Shown here piece after piece: positions 35,977 to 44,483 of a stretch of DNA of 62,425 nucleotides (its first letter is position 1; the number at the start of each line of letters is the position of its first letter). Source of the DNA: Caldithrix abyssi DSM 13497 (GTDB lineage: Bacteria; Electryoneota; AABM5-125-24; Hatepunaeales; Hatepunaeaceae); the NCBI GenBank assembly GCA_945865405.1, contig CAMBDS010000014.1:1-62425 (forward strand), in the 5' to 3' direction. Both the position numbers and the translations under genes were made by a program. Below the pieces are notes generated by a model, which saw only the letters and a program-made list of their open reading frames with translations, was not told the DNA's origin and did no database searches.

Positions 35977-37107
35977 TTGCAACTGCGACAACGCCTGAAT
36001 GATGTTCTCCTCCCTTTCCTCGTCGTCTCGGCCATGTCAGCTCCGTTCCTCGGTGCTTGGAAGGCTGTCACGCTGGGTATTGTCGCCGCGCTCTATCTCT
36101 GGCTGACCGAAAGAGATCGACAAAAGCCTGAAAATGGAACATGGAAAGTCAGGAACAACCCGTTACGGTCATTGAGCTTTGGTCGTTTTTCCTCTTTCCT
36201 CTTTCCACTTTCCGTTTTGCTCCTCCTCGCTCTTCCTTTCCTTCTCAACCGTTACCAGACTGAGGTCCTGACCCTCGCACTGATCTATGTTACCCTCGCA
36301 ATAGGGTTGAACTTTGTCGTCGGATTGAGCGGCTTGCTCGCACTCGGCTTCGTCGCCTTTTACGCAATCGGAGCCTACACTTACGCCCTGCTAAGCACCG
36401 TCTGGGGCGTCAATTTCTTCCTCGCATTGCCGTTGGGTTTTCTCGTCGGAGGAATATCGGGAGCTTTGGTCGGCTTACCGGTTTTAAGGCTTCGCGGCGA
36501 TTATCTCGCCATTGTGACTCTTGGATTCGGTGAAATCGTCCGAATCGTGTTGAACAACTGGGACTCAGTCACAGCTGGCCCCAACGGCATCATGAGTATC
36601 GCCCGCCCAACGCTGTTCGGAATTAAGCTCGGCACTCCAACCGGTTATTATTTTCTGGCATTGATCCTGGCCGTTCTCACTTACATTATTCAGACAAGGC
36701 TGGCTCACTCCCGAATCGGACGCGCTTGGGAGGCTGTCCGCGAAGACGAGCTCGCCGCCGCCCACTCCGGCATTCCAGTCGTCACAATGAAGTTGTTGGC
36801 GATGACTTTGGGAGGAGCTTTTGCAGGGGCTGCTGGGATGCTATTTGCAGCGAGACTTACACATGTATCACCGGAAAGTTTTACATTTTTGGAATCAGTA
36901 TTAATTTTATGCATGGTTGTTTTGGGGGGGATGGGGTCCGTTAGTGGAGTTACTGTCGGGGCAATTTCATTGATTGTCGTCCCTGAGTTGTTGCGCGGAG
37001 CGTCGTCATATAGGATGCTAACATTCGGACTTTTAATGGTTTTGATGATGCGTTTTCGGCGGGAAGGCATCCTCCCTTCCAAACGGTTGCAACAGGCGGA
37101 AACATAA
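35977..37107 (+). CDS. livM: Branched-chain amino acid ABC transporter permease LivM
   Basis: A 376-residue inner-membrane permease, starting at TTG 35977 with no strong Shine-Dalgarno. After a variable N-terminal membrane region it shows the LivM core: GLNFVVGLSGLLALGFVAFYAIGAYTYA, VLRLRGDYLAIVTLGFGEIVRI, SRIGRAWEAVREDELAA and the final VPELLRG. The last third, from about 36840, is clearly more AT-rich than the first part, and this continues into livG. The stop is followed after 1 nt by the livG ATG. Confidence 0.93.
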   Translation: MQLRQRLNDVLLPFLVVSAMSAPFLGAWKAVTLGIVAALYLWLTERDRQKPENGTWKVRNNPLRSLSFGRFSSFLFPLSVLLLLALPFLLNRYQTEVLTLALIYVTLAIGLNFVVGLSGLLALGFVAFYAIGAYTYALLSTVWGVNFFLALPLGFLVGGISGALVGLPVLRLRGDYLAIVTLGFGEIVRIVLNNWDSVTAGPNGIMSIARPTLFGIKLGTPTGYYFLALILAVLTYIIQTRLAHSRIGRAWEAVREDELAAAHSGIPVVTMKLLAMTLGGAFAGAAGMLFAARLTHVSPESFTFLESVLILCMVVLGGMGSVSGVTVGAISLIVVPELLRGASSYRMLTFGLLMVLMMRFRREGILPSKRLQQAET

Positions 37108-37108
37108 T

Positions 37109-37873
37109 ATGCAAAAACTCCAACTTAAATCAGTAACCAAACATTTTGGAGGTGTACATGCTGCTCAATCCGTATCATTCAATGTCGAACAAGGCTCAAT
37201 TCACGGGCTTATCGGGCCCAATGGCTCCGGTAAAAGCACTATATTCAATTGTTTAACGGGAGTTTACCCCCTAACATCTGGCGAAGTCTATTTTGATAAT
37301 AAACGTATTGACGGTAAATATCCACACCAAATTGCATCCAGTGGTATCGCACGGACTTTTCAGAACTTACGATTATTTTCCGGATTAACAGTTTTGGAAA
37401 ATATATTAATTGGCAGACATATTCATATGAAAACTGGAGTGTGGGGGTCAATACTTGGTCGATACGCCAGCAAAACTGAACATCATAAAGCCTTGACAAA
37501 ATCTACGGAACTTGCTAATATGTGCGGACTTCAAGGCCGGGAAAATGAATTATCCAAGGATCTTCCGTACGGTTTACAACGAAGATTGGAGATTGCACGG
37601 GCACTGGCAATTGAACCAACATTTTTAATGCTCGATGAACCTGCGGCTGGTATGAATAACTCAGAATCTCAAAGCCTCCAGGAGCTTATCCACTCAATCC
37701 ACAATCTCGGGATTACTATATTATTGATAGAACATAATGTTAAACTTGTAATGGGGATATGCGAGAGGATCACGGTAATGGAAGTGGGGAGCGTTATTGC
37801 TGAAGATTCGCCTGAAAACATTGTTAATAATGCACGGGTTATCGAAGCCTATCTGGGTAAGGAAGATGACTGA
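37109..37873 (+). CDS. livG: Branched-chain amino acid ABC transporter ATPase LivG
   Basis: A 254-residue ATPase that energises the Liv importer together with LivF (21.9 kb). Walker A is IGPNGSGKSTIFNCLTG, and Q-loop FQNLRLFSGLTVLENI follows. The signature is atypical: DLPYGLQRRLEIARALA instead of LSGGQ, as is normal in LivG, where LPYGxQRRLEIARAL is the family form. Walker B is FLMLDEPAAGMN and the switch His is in LLIEHNVKLVM. The gene is visibly AT-rich compared with livH. Its 3' end overlaps the decarboxylase gene by 8 nt. Confidence 0.95.
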   Translation: MQKLQLKSVTKHFGGVHAAQSVSFNVEQGSIHGLIGPNGSGKSTIFNCLTGVYPLTSGEVYFDNKRIDGKYPHQIASSGIARTFQNLRLFSGLTVLENILIGRHIHMKTGVWGSILGRYASKTEHHKALTKSTELANMCGLQGRENELSKDLPYGLQRRLEIARALAIEPTFLMLDEPAAGMNNSESQSLQELIHSIHNLGITILLIEHNVKLVMGICERITVMEVGSVIAEDSPENIVNNARVIEAYLGKEDD

Positions 37874-39251
37874 TTATAACACTATAATTGACAACGCTTT
37901 AACTCAGTTTGGAACGCCGCTACACCTTTATTTTCCAGAAAAGGTCGCGGATGCTGCACGGCAATTTCAACAAGTCGCAAAGGACAATTATCCAAATACG
38001 CAAATCCTCTTTGCTGTCAAGTCCAACCCATGCTCCTCCTCTATTCATTTGGTTAATAACTTGGGACTTGGTGTCGATGTTGTCTCCGAATATGAGCTAA
38101 AAGCGGCGATAGTTGAGGGTATGAGTGGGGAGAGAGTGGTCTGTAATGGGAATGCAAAAACTGACGCCTATATCATTGAAGCAATTGAATATGGCGCAAC
38201 TATCGCTGCCGATTCATTTGATGAAGTTCAACTAATATCCAAATATTCCCAAATACGCAAATCAGTAACTAAAGCAATTATAAGACTTTCCGGTATGGAA
38301 TTGGATGGGCTGACATCACCAGATCAATCCACAGCCTCCCACTGGACAAAATTCGGGATTCCTTACCGCCAATGGCGGCAGTTTTTCGAGCTGGCAAAAC
38401 GAGACCCGTTCATTCAGCCGGTTGGAATCTCGGCTCACATCGGAACTCAAATCGTCGATGCGAGAGGCTACGAACGACTGATAACTACTCTACTTGAAAT
38501 TATCGAAACTGCTCAGGCTGAAGGCATTGCGATTCAGCAGGTCGATCTCGGAGGCGGTTTTCCGCTCTCGTATTTGTCCGAGGAGCAATGGAACGAATTC
38601 CGTCAGAAATTAAAGGCACAACGCAACGGTGCTCCGAAATCAGAATGGGTGACTTGGGGTGAATTCGGAATGGGAGGCTACGGTAAGGATTGGACCGGAA
38701 AAGGCTATTGGTCTGCCTATCCAGGTGCAAAGATGCTTGAGCATCTCTTGAACTTTCGATCTGGTGGTGGCAAAACGGTTGCAGAACGACTCTTAGCCGC
38801 TGGAAATCCAACTTTAACCATCGAGCCAGGGCGTGGATTGTTTGGTGAAGCGGGCATCACGCTTGCCGAGGTGATTGGAGTTAAGGAAGTCGAAGTCAAT
38901 CATTTGGTCATACTCAATCTTGGAATTGTCAATCACGGGACAGTCTTGGTTACGCCTGACATTTATCCGATGTCGGTCTATCCCCCGCTACCGGACGACA
39001 AACCGGTTGAGGTTTTTGTTGCCGGGAGGCTCTGTTTTACAGGCGATATGATCAGCAAAGTGAAGATACCACTAAACCGGATGCCGAGGCGTGGGGATAT
39101 TGTCATCATCGAAAAGACAGGAGCTTATTGCGCGGATCATTTTGCGTCGAACAGTTGCGGGTACCCGCGACCTGCGAAAGTTGCGGTGGGAGAGGATGGA
39201 TCATTTGAAGTTTGGCGTAAGGGGGAAACGTTCGAGGATGTGTTTGGTTGA
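37866..39251 (+). CDS. LysA-like PLP-dependent decarboxylase (fold III)
   Basis: 461 residues from ATG 37866, which overlaps the end of livG by 8 nt; AAGGAAG just upstream serves as ribosome binding site. Fold-type-III PLP motifs are ILFAVKSNP (PLP Lys), VSEYELKAA, HIGTQI, the glycine-rich phosphate site QVDLGGGFP, EPGRGLFG and the C-terminal CADHFASN region. The second-domain catalytic stretch is GRLCFTGDMISKV. It looks like diaminopimelate decarboxylase but has an insertion (about residues 265-305, with GEFGMGGYGKDWTGKGYW). A related amino-acid decarboxylase is possible. Translational coupling to livG suggests a substrate link with the importer (inference). Confidence 0.8.
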   Translation: MTDYNTIIDNALTQFGTPLHLYFPEKVADAARQFQQVAKDNYPNTQILFAVKSNPCSSSIHLVNNLGLGVDVVSEYELKAAIVEGMSGERVVCNGNAKTDAYIIEAIEYGATIAADSFDEVQLISKYSQIRKSVTKAIIRLSGMELDGLTSPDQSTASHWTKFGIPYRQWRQFFELAKRDPFIQPVGISAHIGTQIVDARGYERLITTLLEIIETAQAEGIAIQQVDLGGGFPLSYLSEEQWNEFRQKLKAQRNGAPKSEWVTWGEFGMGGYGKDWTGKGYWSAYPGAKMLEHLLNFRSGGGKTVAERLLAAGNPTLTIEPGRGLFGEAGITLAEVIGVKEVEVNHLVILNLGIVNHGTVLVTPDIYPMSVYPPLPDDKPVEVFVAGRLCFTGDMISKVKIPLNRMPRRGDIVIIEKTGAYCADHFASNSCGYPRPAKVAVGEDGSFEVWRKGETFEDVFG

Positions 39252-39263
39252 TGCGGAAATTTT

Positions 39264-39402
39264 GCAGGGCCTCCCGACCCTGCGGCAGGGCGACATGAAA
39301 TGACGCTCTGAACGAAGGTAAAAGGAAAGCGCGGGCTGAAATCCAGCGTTCCAAGTTAAGAGCCGTCGGGACGACGGCGAAACATGCCAGCGAGACGCTG
39401 GC
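39264..39402. repeat. Second cluster of short GC-rich hairpins
   Basis: Three stem-loops lie between the decarboxylase and murI: GCAGGG/CCCTGC (39264-39283, 8-nt loop), GCCGTC/GACGGC (39362-39378, 5-nt loop) and GCCAGCG/CGCTGGC (39386-39402, 3-nt loop). The design resembles the 33.95-34.14 kb cluster, with different arms. The short frames open in this gap are not credible genes. Confidence 0.7.
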
Positions 39403-39446
39403 GTTACGGGCGCACAAAAGTGTCTTCTCGCCAAGAGGAAGTAATA

Positions 39447-40259
39447 TTGGTAAATAATTTAAACGACAGGCCGATAGGCGTTTTCGACTCGGGGATAGGC
39501 GGATTGACGGTCGCGGCAGAGCTTCACAAACGTCTGCCAGCCGAAAATCTGATATACCTTGGCGATACAGCACGAGTACCCTACGGCACGAAATCGGTCG
39601 CGGCGGTCAATCGATATGCCCTTGAAAGCGCCTTATTCCTGCTTAACCGCAATGTCAAGATGATCGTGGTGGCTTGCAACACAGTTTCGGCGGTTGCTCT
39701 GCCTCGATTAAAGATGTTGCTCAGTGTTCCGATGATCGGGGTCGTTGAACCGGGAGTCCGTGCGGCAGTCAAGTCAACCAAAAACGATCGGATTGGGGTC
39801 ATCGCGACACCTTCTACGATAGCGTCTAAGGCTTACCAAACAAGATTGCAAGAGGCACTGCCCAACGCCACGGTTTTTGGCAGGTCGTGCCCGTTGCTTG
39901 TCCCGATGGCGGAAGAGGGACGAGTTGATGGCAAAATTGTGAGCCAATTGCTTGAAGAATATTTAAAGTCTTTAAGGAAAAAAGGAACAGACACGCTGAT
40001 CCTCGGATGCACGCACTACCCCTTGTTTAAGAAAACAATCGGTGAAGTCATGGGTGATACTGTGACGCTCGTCGATTCGGCTGAGACGACGGCTGAGCAG
40101 GTCGAAGCGACATTACTTCGAGAGGGATTGCTTCGGACGCATGGACCCGGGATGGTGAAAGCATACGTGACCGACATGCCAAGGCAATTTGACAAAGTTG
40201 CGAGAAGGTTCTTTGGCGCGCCCTTGGGGAAGGTTGAACGCGTCACATTAGGAGATTAG
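39447..40259 (+). CDS. murI: Glutamate racemase
   Basis: Makes D-glutamate for peptidoglycan. 270 residues from TTG 39447, with AGAGGAA 6 nt upstream; the longer frame starts in hairpin DNA. Motifs: PIGVFDSGIGGLTVA, YLGDTARVPYG, catalytic Cys1 in VACNTVSA and Cys2 in LGCTHYPL, with VDSAE near the end. All key acid/base residues (Asp, two Cys, His in GCTHYP) are present. The length is typical. It is transcribed in the same direction as the decarboxylase, but hairpins lie between them. Confidence 0.95.
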   Translation: MVNNLNDRPIGVFDSGIGGLTVAAELHKRLPAENLIYLGDTARVPYGTKSVAAVNRYALESALFLLNRNVKMIVVACNTVSAVALPRLKMLLSVPMIGVVEPGVRAAVKSTKNDRIGVIATPSTIASKAYQTRLQEALPNATVFGRSCPLLVPMAEEGRVDGKIVSQLLEEYLKSLRKKGTDTLILGCTHYPLFKKTIGEVMGDTVTLVDSAETTAEQVEATLLREGLLRTHGPGMVKAYVTDMPRQFDKVARRFFGAPLGKVERVTLGD

Positions 40260-40363
40260 GATTTATTTTATTAATCGACTTAGTCAACTGAAAGCTATTT
40301 GCCTTTTGTGGGGAAATTGGTTAGATTGGTTGTAATAAATCCTTTTAGAATTTTGGAGAATTT

Positions 40364-40570
40364 ATGCCTGAAACAAAATACAAACGCCCCGACATAGTTT
40401 ATCGCGACGGCAAGCCAGCTGCTGTTATCATAGAACTAAATGATTACGAAGAATTACTCGAACAGATTGAAGATGTTGAAGATATTGCTTTTCTTAAAGA
40501 TCTGCGTAGGCAACCAATGGATTTTATCAGCCTTGAAGACTTGCTGAAAGAGCGTCCGGTCAGTGTATAA
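40364..40570 (+). CDS. RelB/Phd-type antitoxin
   Basis: A 68-residue acidic protein with DGKPAAVIIELNDYEELLEQIEDVED, typical of the N-terminal DNA-binding half of Phd/YefM-like antitoxins. The C-terminus SLEDLLKERPVS is the toxin-binding part. GGAG lies a few nt upstream of the ATG. Its TAA overlaps by 8 nt the GTG of a RelE-like toxin reading frame that is broken by a TGA. It would normally repress its own operon and neutralise the toxin. Confidence 0.85.
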   Translation: MPETKYKRPDIVYRDGKPAAVIIELNDYEELLEQIEDVEDIAFLKDLRRQPMDFISLEDLLKERPVSV

Positions 40571-40817
40571 GCTTGAGATTGAGCGAGCAGCAGCACACCA
40601 ATTAAAGCGTTTACCCATGGGTGATTATGAAAGGATTGTTGCGAGAATCAGGGAGCTCATGTACATTCCACGGCCCGCTGGTTGTCGCAAACTTGAGGGA
40701 ACCGTAAACGATTACCGGATAAGAATTAGCGATTGACGCGTCGTCTATGAAGTGAATGATAGCCTAAAGATGGTTCGGATACTGAGAGTTGCACTGAGGA
40801 AGGATGTTTACCGATAG
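40563..40817 (+). pseudogene. RelE-family toxin with internal TGA
   Basis: From GTG 40563 the frame encodes VYKLEIERAAAHQLKRL ... ARIRELM ... CRKLEGTVNDYRIRISD, then TGA at 40734-40736, then in the same frame RVVYEVNDSLKMVRILRV and ALRKDVYR ending at TAG 40815-40817. The two halves together are a complete 85-codon RelE toxin. Only one codon is lost, at the position where family members usually have Tyr or Trp (D-Y/W-R-V-V-Y). TGG to TGA is a single-base change. The toxin is most likely inactivated. The antitoxin upstream is intact. Confidence 0.85.
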
Positions 40818-40906
40818 GAAAATGGCGATCACCATCATTCTGACAAGGTACATTGTTGGACACGGTGATCCGACATTAACAGTCAAGCGGGACGCTTACC
40901 ATACGC

Positions 40907-40956
40907 AAAAAAAAAACGGGCGAACACCCCCTACCTCTCTTCATTAGAAGGTGGGG
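40907..40956. terminator. A-run and bulged hairpin before prfA
   Basis: A run of ten A residues (40907-40916) is followed by a stem of CCCC-T-ACCT paired with AGGTGGGG (about 40928-40956) and an 11- to 12-nt loop. It may end the antitoxin/toxin transcript or separate it from prfA. There is no T-run on the plus strand. On the minus strand the A-run would supply one, but no minus-strand gene is present. The rest of the 40818-40989 gap is unremarkable. Confidence 0.4.
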
Positions 40957-40989
40957 AACATAAATTAACTAATAATTACTACTACAAAT

Positions 40990-42063
40990 TTGTCCTTAGA
41001 CGCACTACTCGCTGCCGCTGAGCCGCGGCTGAACGAGATCGAAACTGAAATGGCTCTACCCGAAATCCTTGGCAACCAAAGGCGAATGACCGAGCTGGCT
41101 CGCGAGCATCGTCGATTGCGAGAACTGATGGAAGCTCGTGCCAATCTGATGAAGGCTCGAAAATCGGTGGAGGATTTGAAAGCCTCGTCTAACGACGCTG
41201 AACTTGCCGAACTTGTTGCTGAAGAGTTGCCTAAGGAAGAGGCGGCACTCGAAAAGCTGGAACGACAGATCAAAACTCTTGTCCTACCGGAACCACTGGA
41301 GGATGTCCGCAACGCGGTGCTTGAAATTCGAGCGGGAACCGGTGGCGAAGAGGCGTCACTCTTCGGTGCGACGTTGCTGAAGATGTACCAGCGATACTTT
41401 GAACAGAAACGTTGGAAGCAGGAGGTGGTGACGGCGAGTTACTCCGACCTTGGTGGGATTAAGGAATACGTCCTGACTGTGACGGGCGACGGCGTCTATG
41501 GCAAGCTGAAATGGGAGTCGGGGGTTCACCGGGTGCAGAGAGTGCCGGAGACTGAGGCATCTGGGCGGCTTCACACATCTGCCGCGACAGTGGCGGTGTT
41601 GCCTGAAGCGGAAGAGCTTGATGTCAGCATCGACGAGAAAGACTTGCGGATCGATACGTACCGTTCTTCGGGACCCGGAGGGCAGCACGTCAATAAAACT
41701 GAATCGGCGATACGTATCACTCATATCCCGAGCGGGCTTGTGGTGACGTGTCAAGATGAAAAATCACAGCTTAAGAATCGTATTCAGGCTATGAAGGTGT
41801 TGCGGTCAAGGCTGTTTCAACAACGACTCGACGTAGAAAACGCCAAACGAGCTTCGGAGCGGAAGATTCAGGTGGGGTCGGGGGATCGGTCGGCAAAGAT
41901 TCGCACCTACAATTTTCCCCAGAATCGCGTCACAGACCATCGTGCGGGGATAACGATTTATCAACTTGAGTACCTGTTGGAAGGCAACCTCGATCAGATG
42001 CTGGAGCCGCTGGCAGAGTATTTTGCCGAGGAGCGGTTGCAGGAGATGATTGAGAAGGGGTGA
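40990..42063 (+). CDS. prfA: Peptide chain release factor 1
   Basis: 357 residues, the normal length, recognising UAA and UAG stops. The start appears to be TTG 40990 ([18 protein letters not shown]); no strong Shine-Dalgarno is visible. The stop-codon recognition tripeptide region reads [18 protein letters not shown], with the RF1-type P-x-T (PET; PAT in E. coli), not the RF2 SPF. The peptidyl-hydrolysis motif GGQ is in [18 protein letters not shown]. It is followed at once by a small conserved gene (GTGA overlap). Confidence 0.96.
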   Translation: MSLDALLAAAEPRLNEIETEMALPEILGNQRRMTELAREHRRLRELMEARANLMKARKSVEDLKASSNDAELAELVAEELPKEEAALEKLERQIKTLVLPEPLEDVRNAVLEIRAGTGGEEASLFGATLLKMYQRYFEQKRWKQEVVTASYSDLGGIKEYVLTVTGDGVYGKLKWESGVHRVQRVPETEASGRLHTSAATVAVLPEAEELDVSIDEKDLRIDTYRSSGPGGQHVNKTESAIRITHIPSGLVVTCQDEKSQLKNRIQAMKVLRSRLFQQRLDVENAKRASERKIQVGSGDRSAKIRTYNFPQNRVTDHRAGITIYQLEYLLEGNLDQMLEPLAEYFAEERLQEMIEKG

Positions 42064-42290
42064 AGATTTCTAAAATGACATCCAAGAGACAGATAAAGCT
42101 TATTAAAGAAGGCGAGTTAGTAGCCGAAGTCGAAGTTGATCTGCTTTACGACGAAGGTGGTTGGTCGCCCTATCTTTCGCTTGAGGATGCTTACAAACTT
42201 GATGATATGCGTAACGCATTGCGAAAAGGTGATCTTGGGATGGCGTCACATTTTGGCCGAGTGTTTAGACTAACTCCTCTCGCGGTCTAA
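42060..42290 (+). CDS. Small conserved protein, function unknown
   Basis: Up to 76 residues from GTG 42060, overlapping the prfA TGA; ATG 42075 is an alternative. The sequence [56 protein letters not shown] has the [26 protein letters not shown] pattern of small conserved bacterial proteins often found near addiction-type modules. No catalytic motif is visible. The location next to prfA and a broken TA pair suggests accessory DNA (inference). Confidence 0.65.
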   Translation: MKISKMTSKRQIKLIKEGELVAEVEVDLLYDEGGWSPYLSLEDAYKLDDMRNALRKGDLGMASHFGRVFRLTPLAV

Positions 42291-42305
42291 ATTAAGAATC
42301 GGTAG

Positions 42306-42851
42306 ATTTCCATAAATTCCAGAAAAATCCTTCATCAAAACCGTTGGTTCGAACATTTTGTAGATGATGTTGTTCAACCGGACGGTCGGCATGTTCCTGA
42401 GCATCATGTCATCCACTTTCCGCGTGGATCGGTTGGGATAATTGCCAAGAATGATGCCGACGAAATTTTGATCGTCAGGATCTATCGACACCCAGTTGGG
42501 CGATTTGGATGGGAAATTCCATGTGGAGGAATGGATATCAACGAGACGGCAATCGAAACTGCCGCAAGAGAATTGTTGGAAGAGACCGGGCACCAATCTG
42601 CATCTCATTCACTTCTTTATAGTTACAATCCAATAAACGGAACTTCGGACAAGGAATTTCATCTCGTTTCGTGCAGGGTTGTCGGAGAGCCTGACTCGCA
42701 AACTGACGGAGAAATTGCAGAAATTCGCTGGTTCAACCGTACGGAGTTGTCTGAAATGATCGAACGTAACGAGATTAGAGACGGATTGACATTGACAGGG
42801 CTACTAATGATCGGTATAGGAAATAAAATAACAGGCGGTATTGTTGCGTGA
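42306..42851 (+). CDS. Nudix hydrolase (ADP-ribose pyrophosphatase-like) with no conventional start codon
   Basis: The Nudix box (GGMDINETAIETAARELLEETGH, matching Gx5Ex7REUxEExG) and the preceding EIPCGG are intact. A conserved N-terminus typical of ADP-ribose pyrophosphatases is encoded upstream in the same frame: RWFEHFVDDVVQPDGRHVPEHH ... GSVGIIAKNDADEIL. The frame is closed by TAG at 42303-42305, and no ATG, GTG or TTG occurs before TTG 42468, which lies inside the domain. The start may be ATT 42306 (AUU, as in infC), or the 5' end is damaged. The last 11 nt overlap the MCE protein gene. Confidence 0.75.
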   Translation: MSINSRKILHQNRWFEHFVDDVVQPDGRHVPEHHVIHFPRGSVGIIAKNDADEILIVRIYRHPVGRFGWEIPCGGMDINETAIETAARELLEETGHQSASHSLLYSYNPINGTSDKEFHLVSCRVVGEPDSQTDGEIAEIRWFNRTELSEMIERNEIRDGLTLTGLLMIGIGNKITGGIVA

Positions 42852-43788
42852 AGTAACCCGCGCCCAACGCGCAAGACTCGGCATTTTTCTGATTGTCGCA
42901 GGAGCGCTTCTTGTCACCCTTTTGATAGTCGTAACGGGGGGTAAGTTGCTTGAAAAACGGGACACGTACTTCATCCGATATAAGGATGTATCGGTGTCGG
43001 GACTCGACATTGGTTCGCAAGTGAAATATCACGGCGTGCGTGTCGGGCGTGTTGACAAAATATTCGTCGATCCGAAGGTGGTCGAAACTGTTGTCGTCGA
43101 AATATCACTCGATCACGAGACTCCTGTCAAAGCAGACGTCACTGCTGTTACGTCCTCCCTTTCACTGACTGGAATCAAGATCATCGAATTGGAGGGTGGA
43201 ACATCGGAGTCGAGAACACTTGATCCGGGTTCGGAAATCCCTGCTGGTGTTTCGACAATGGATATCATCTCAGGCAAGGCAGAGATTGTCGCTGAAAAGC
43301 TTGAATTGGTGTTGACCAATTTGTCTATTATGACTGGTGGTGACAATCAGGAAAGATTATTGAAGATGGTTGATAACTCAGCGCTTATCCTTGAAGACGT
43401 ACATGGAATCCTTTCCGACAACCGCGACAACATCCAGTTGACAGTTGAGAATATCGAAATTGCATCACACGAGATTAGAATTCTCGCCCAATCACCTGAA
43501 CTAAAACGGATGATTGTCAATCTCGATTCAACGACGACAGAGTTTAGGGTGGCAAAGATTGGTCAGGCGGCGGCAGATCTTCAAGCTGCGCTGGTCAGTG
43601 CACGATCAACCCTCAATCACATAGATTTAATCATGCTCAAAGGGCGACACGATATGTTAAGTTCTCTCGAAGTCCTCCGCGAGAGTTTGGATTCGTTTAG
43701 CGAATTCGCCAGAGCAATCTCAGAAGATCCTTCCCTGCTTCTTAGAGGAACCAAGTCGGGTGAAGTTTCAGGGCAAGGAAAACAATAA
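42841..43788 (+). CDS. mlaD: MlaD/MCE-domain lipid-binding protein
   Basis: 315 residues from TTG 42841, overlapping the Nudix gene end by 11 nt. A short cytoplasmic segment and one transmembrane helix (residues 13-33, RLGIFLIVAGALLVTLLIVV) precede a single MCE domain (about 40-115). The domain carries FIRYKDVSVSGLDIGSQVKYHGVRVGRVDKI and SLSLTGIKIIELEGG. The C-terminal 180 residues are helical/coiled-coil, as in other MCE proteins that form tunnels between the membranes. It works with MlaE and MlaF to move phospholipids across the periplasm. Whether the direction is import or export is not readable from sequence. Confidence 0.92.
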   Translation: MLREVTRAQRARLGIFLIVAGALLVTLLIVVTGGKLLEKRDTYFIRYKDVSVSGLDIGSQVKYHGVRVGRVDKIFVDPKVVETVVVEISLDHETPVKADVTAVTSSLSLTGIKIIELEGGTSESRTLDPGSEIPAGVSTMDIISGKAEIVAEKLELVLTNLSIMTGGDNQERLLKMVDNSALILEDVHGILSDNRDNIQLTVENIEIASHEIRILAQSPELKRMIVNLDSTTTEFRVAKIGQAAADLQAALVSARSTLNHIDLIMLKGRHDMLSSLEVLRESLDSFSEFARAISEDPSLLLRGTKSGEVSGQGKQ

Positions 43789-44483
43789 TGACGTATATGC
43801 TTCAACAGTTACTTTTGCGACTCAATAGGTCGCTGATCGCCAGACTATCACTCCTTGTGATAGGAACCTCTTCGATGCTTGCCGGATGTGCCAAGCAGTC
43901 TCTCGATACCAGTTATTACCTGATTGAGTTTGCATCGAATGCATCGAATCCGCAATTGGTGACGACGGAACCTCTCCCCTACCGCGTGCAGGTGTTGAAT
44001 TTCAAGATACCTCGCTCGTATGACTCGATCAGGATCATCGCCCGCTTCTCATCTCATCAGATCAACTACTTCAGGTATAGTCTATGGGCGGTGCGGCCTC
44101 AAATTGCCGTTGCCGATCTTATCGTGCAGCAGATCAACGCATATCGCTTGTTCAAAGATTGTCAGCGGGAATTCCTCGATGACCGACCAGAGTACGAAAT
44201 TACCGGCGAAGTCTCACAGATCGAACGTTTCGACAACGATCAGTATTCTGCGGCGCATTTGAAGATGAAATTTGACCTCTACGACTACAATAGCAAGGAT
44301 ATCATCACCAGTCATGAATTTGATCGCGAAGTGCCAATACCGAGCGGGAACATGACGATTTTTGCCAAAGCGGTCAGCGACATCGTCGCCGAGGAATCGG
44401 AAAACTTCCTCGTCAAGGTTGTAGAGTATTTCGCGGCAATGCCTGCCGACTCGACTAAAGACGCCGGAGTTATCACCCGATGA
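43788..44483 (+). CDS. ABC-type transport auxiliary lipoprotein (PqiC-like)
   Basis: A 231-residue lipoprotein. The signal ends at the lipobox LAGC (SSMLAGCAKQS). The mature part (YYLIEFAS, LPYRVQVLNFKIPRSYDSIRIIARFSSHQINYFRYSLWAVRP) matches the PqiC/DUF330 auxiliary lipoprotein fold. ATG shares a base with the mlaD stop (TAATG). Such lipoproteins accompany MCE systems and probably line the outer membrane end of the tunnel. The C-terminus overlaps the barrel gene start by ATGA. Confidence 0.88.
   Translation: MTYMLQQLLLRLNRSLIARLSLLVIGTSSMLAGCAKQSLDTSYYLIEFASNASNPQLVTTEPLPYRVQVLNFKIPRSYDSIRIIARFSSHQINYFRYSLWAVRPQIAVADLIVQQINAYRLFKDCQREFLDDRPEYEITGEVSQIERFDNDQYSAAHLKMKFDLYDYNSKDIITSHEFDREVPIPSGNMTIFAKAVSDIVAEESENFLVKVVEYFAAMPADSTKDAGVITR

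Noticed and set aside
40734..40736. Selenocysteine insertion at the RelE TGA
   Set aside because: No selenocysteine is known at this RelE position and no SECIS-like hairpin was recognised just 3' of the codon; a TGG to TGA nonsense change is simpler.
42346..42360. tRNA-like T-loop word (GGTTCGAAC)
   Set aside because: It lies in the conserved Nudix coding frame and no cloverleaf can be formed around it; no tRNA was found anywhere in the window.
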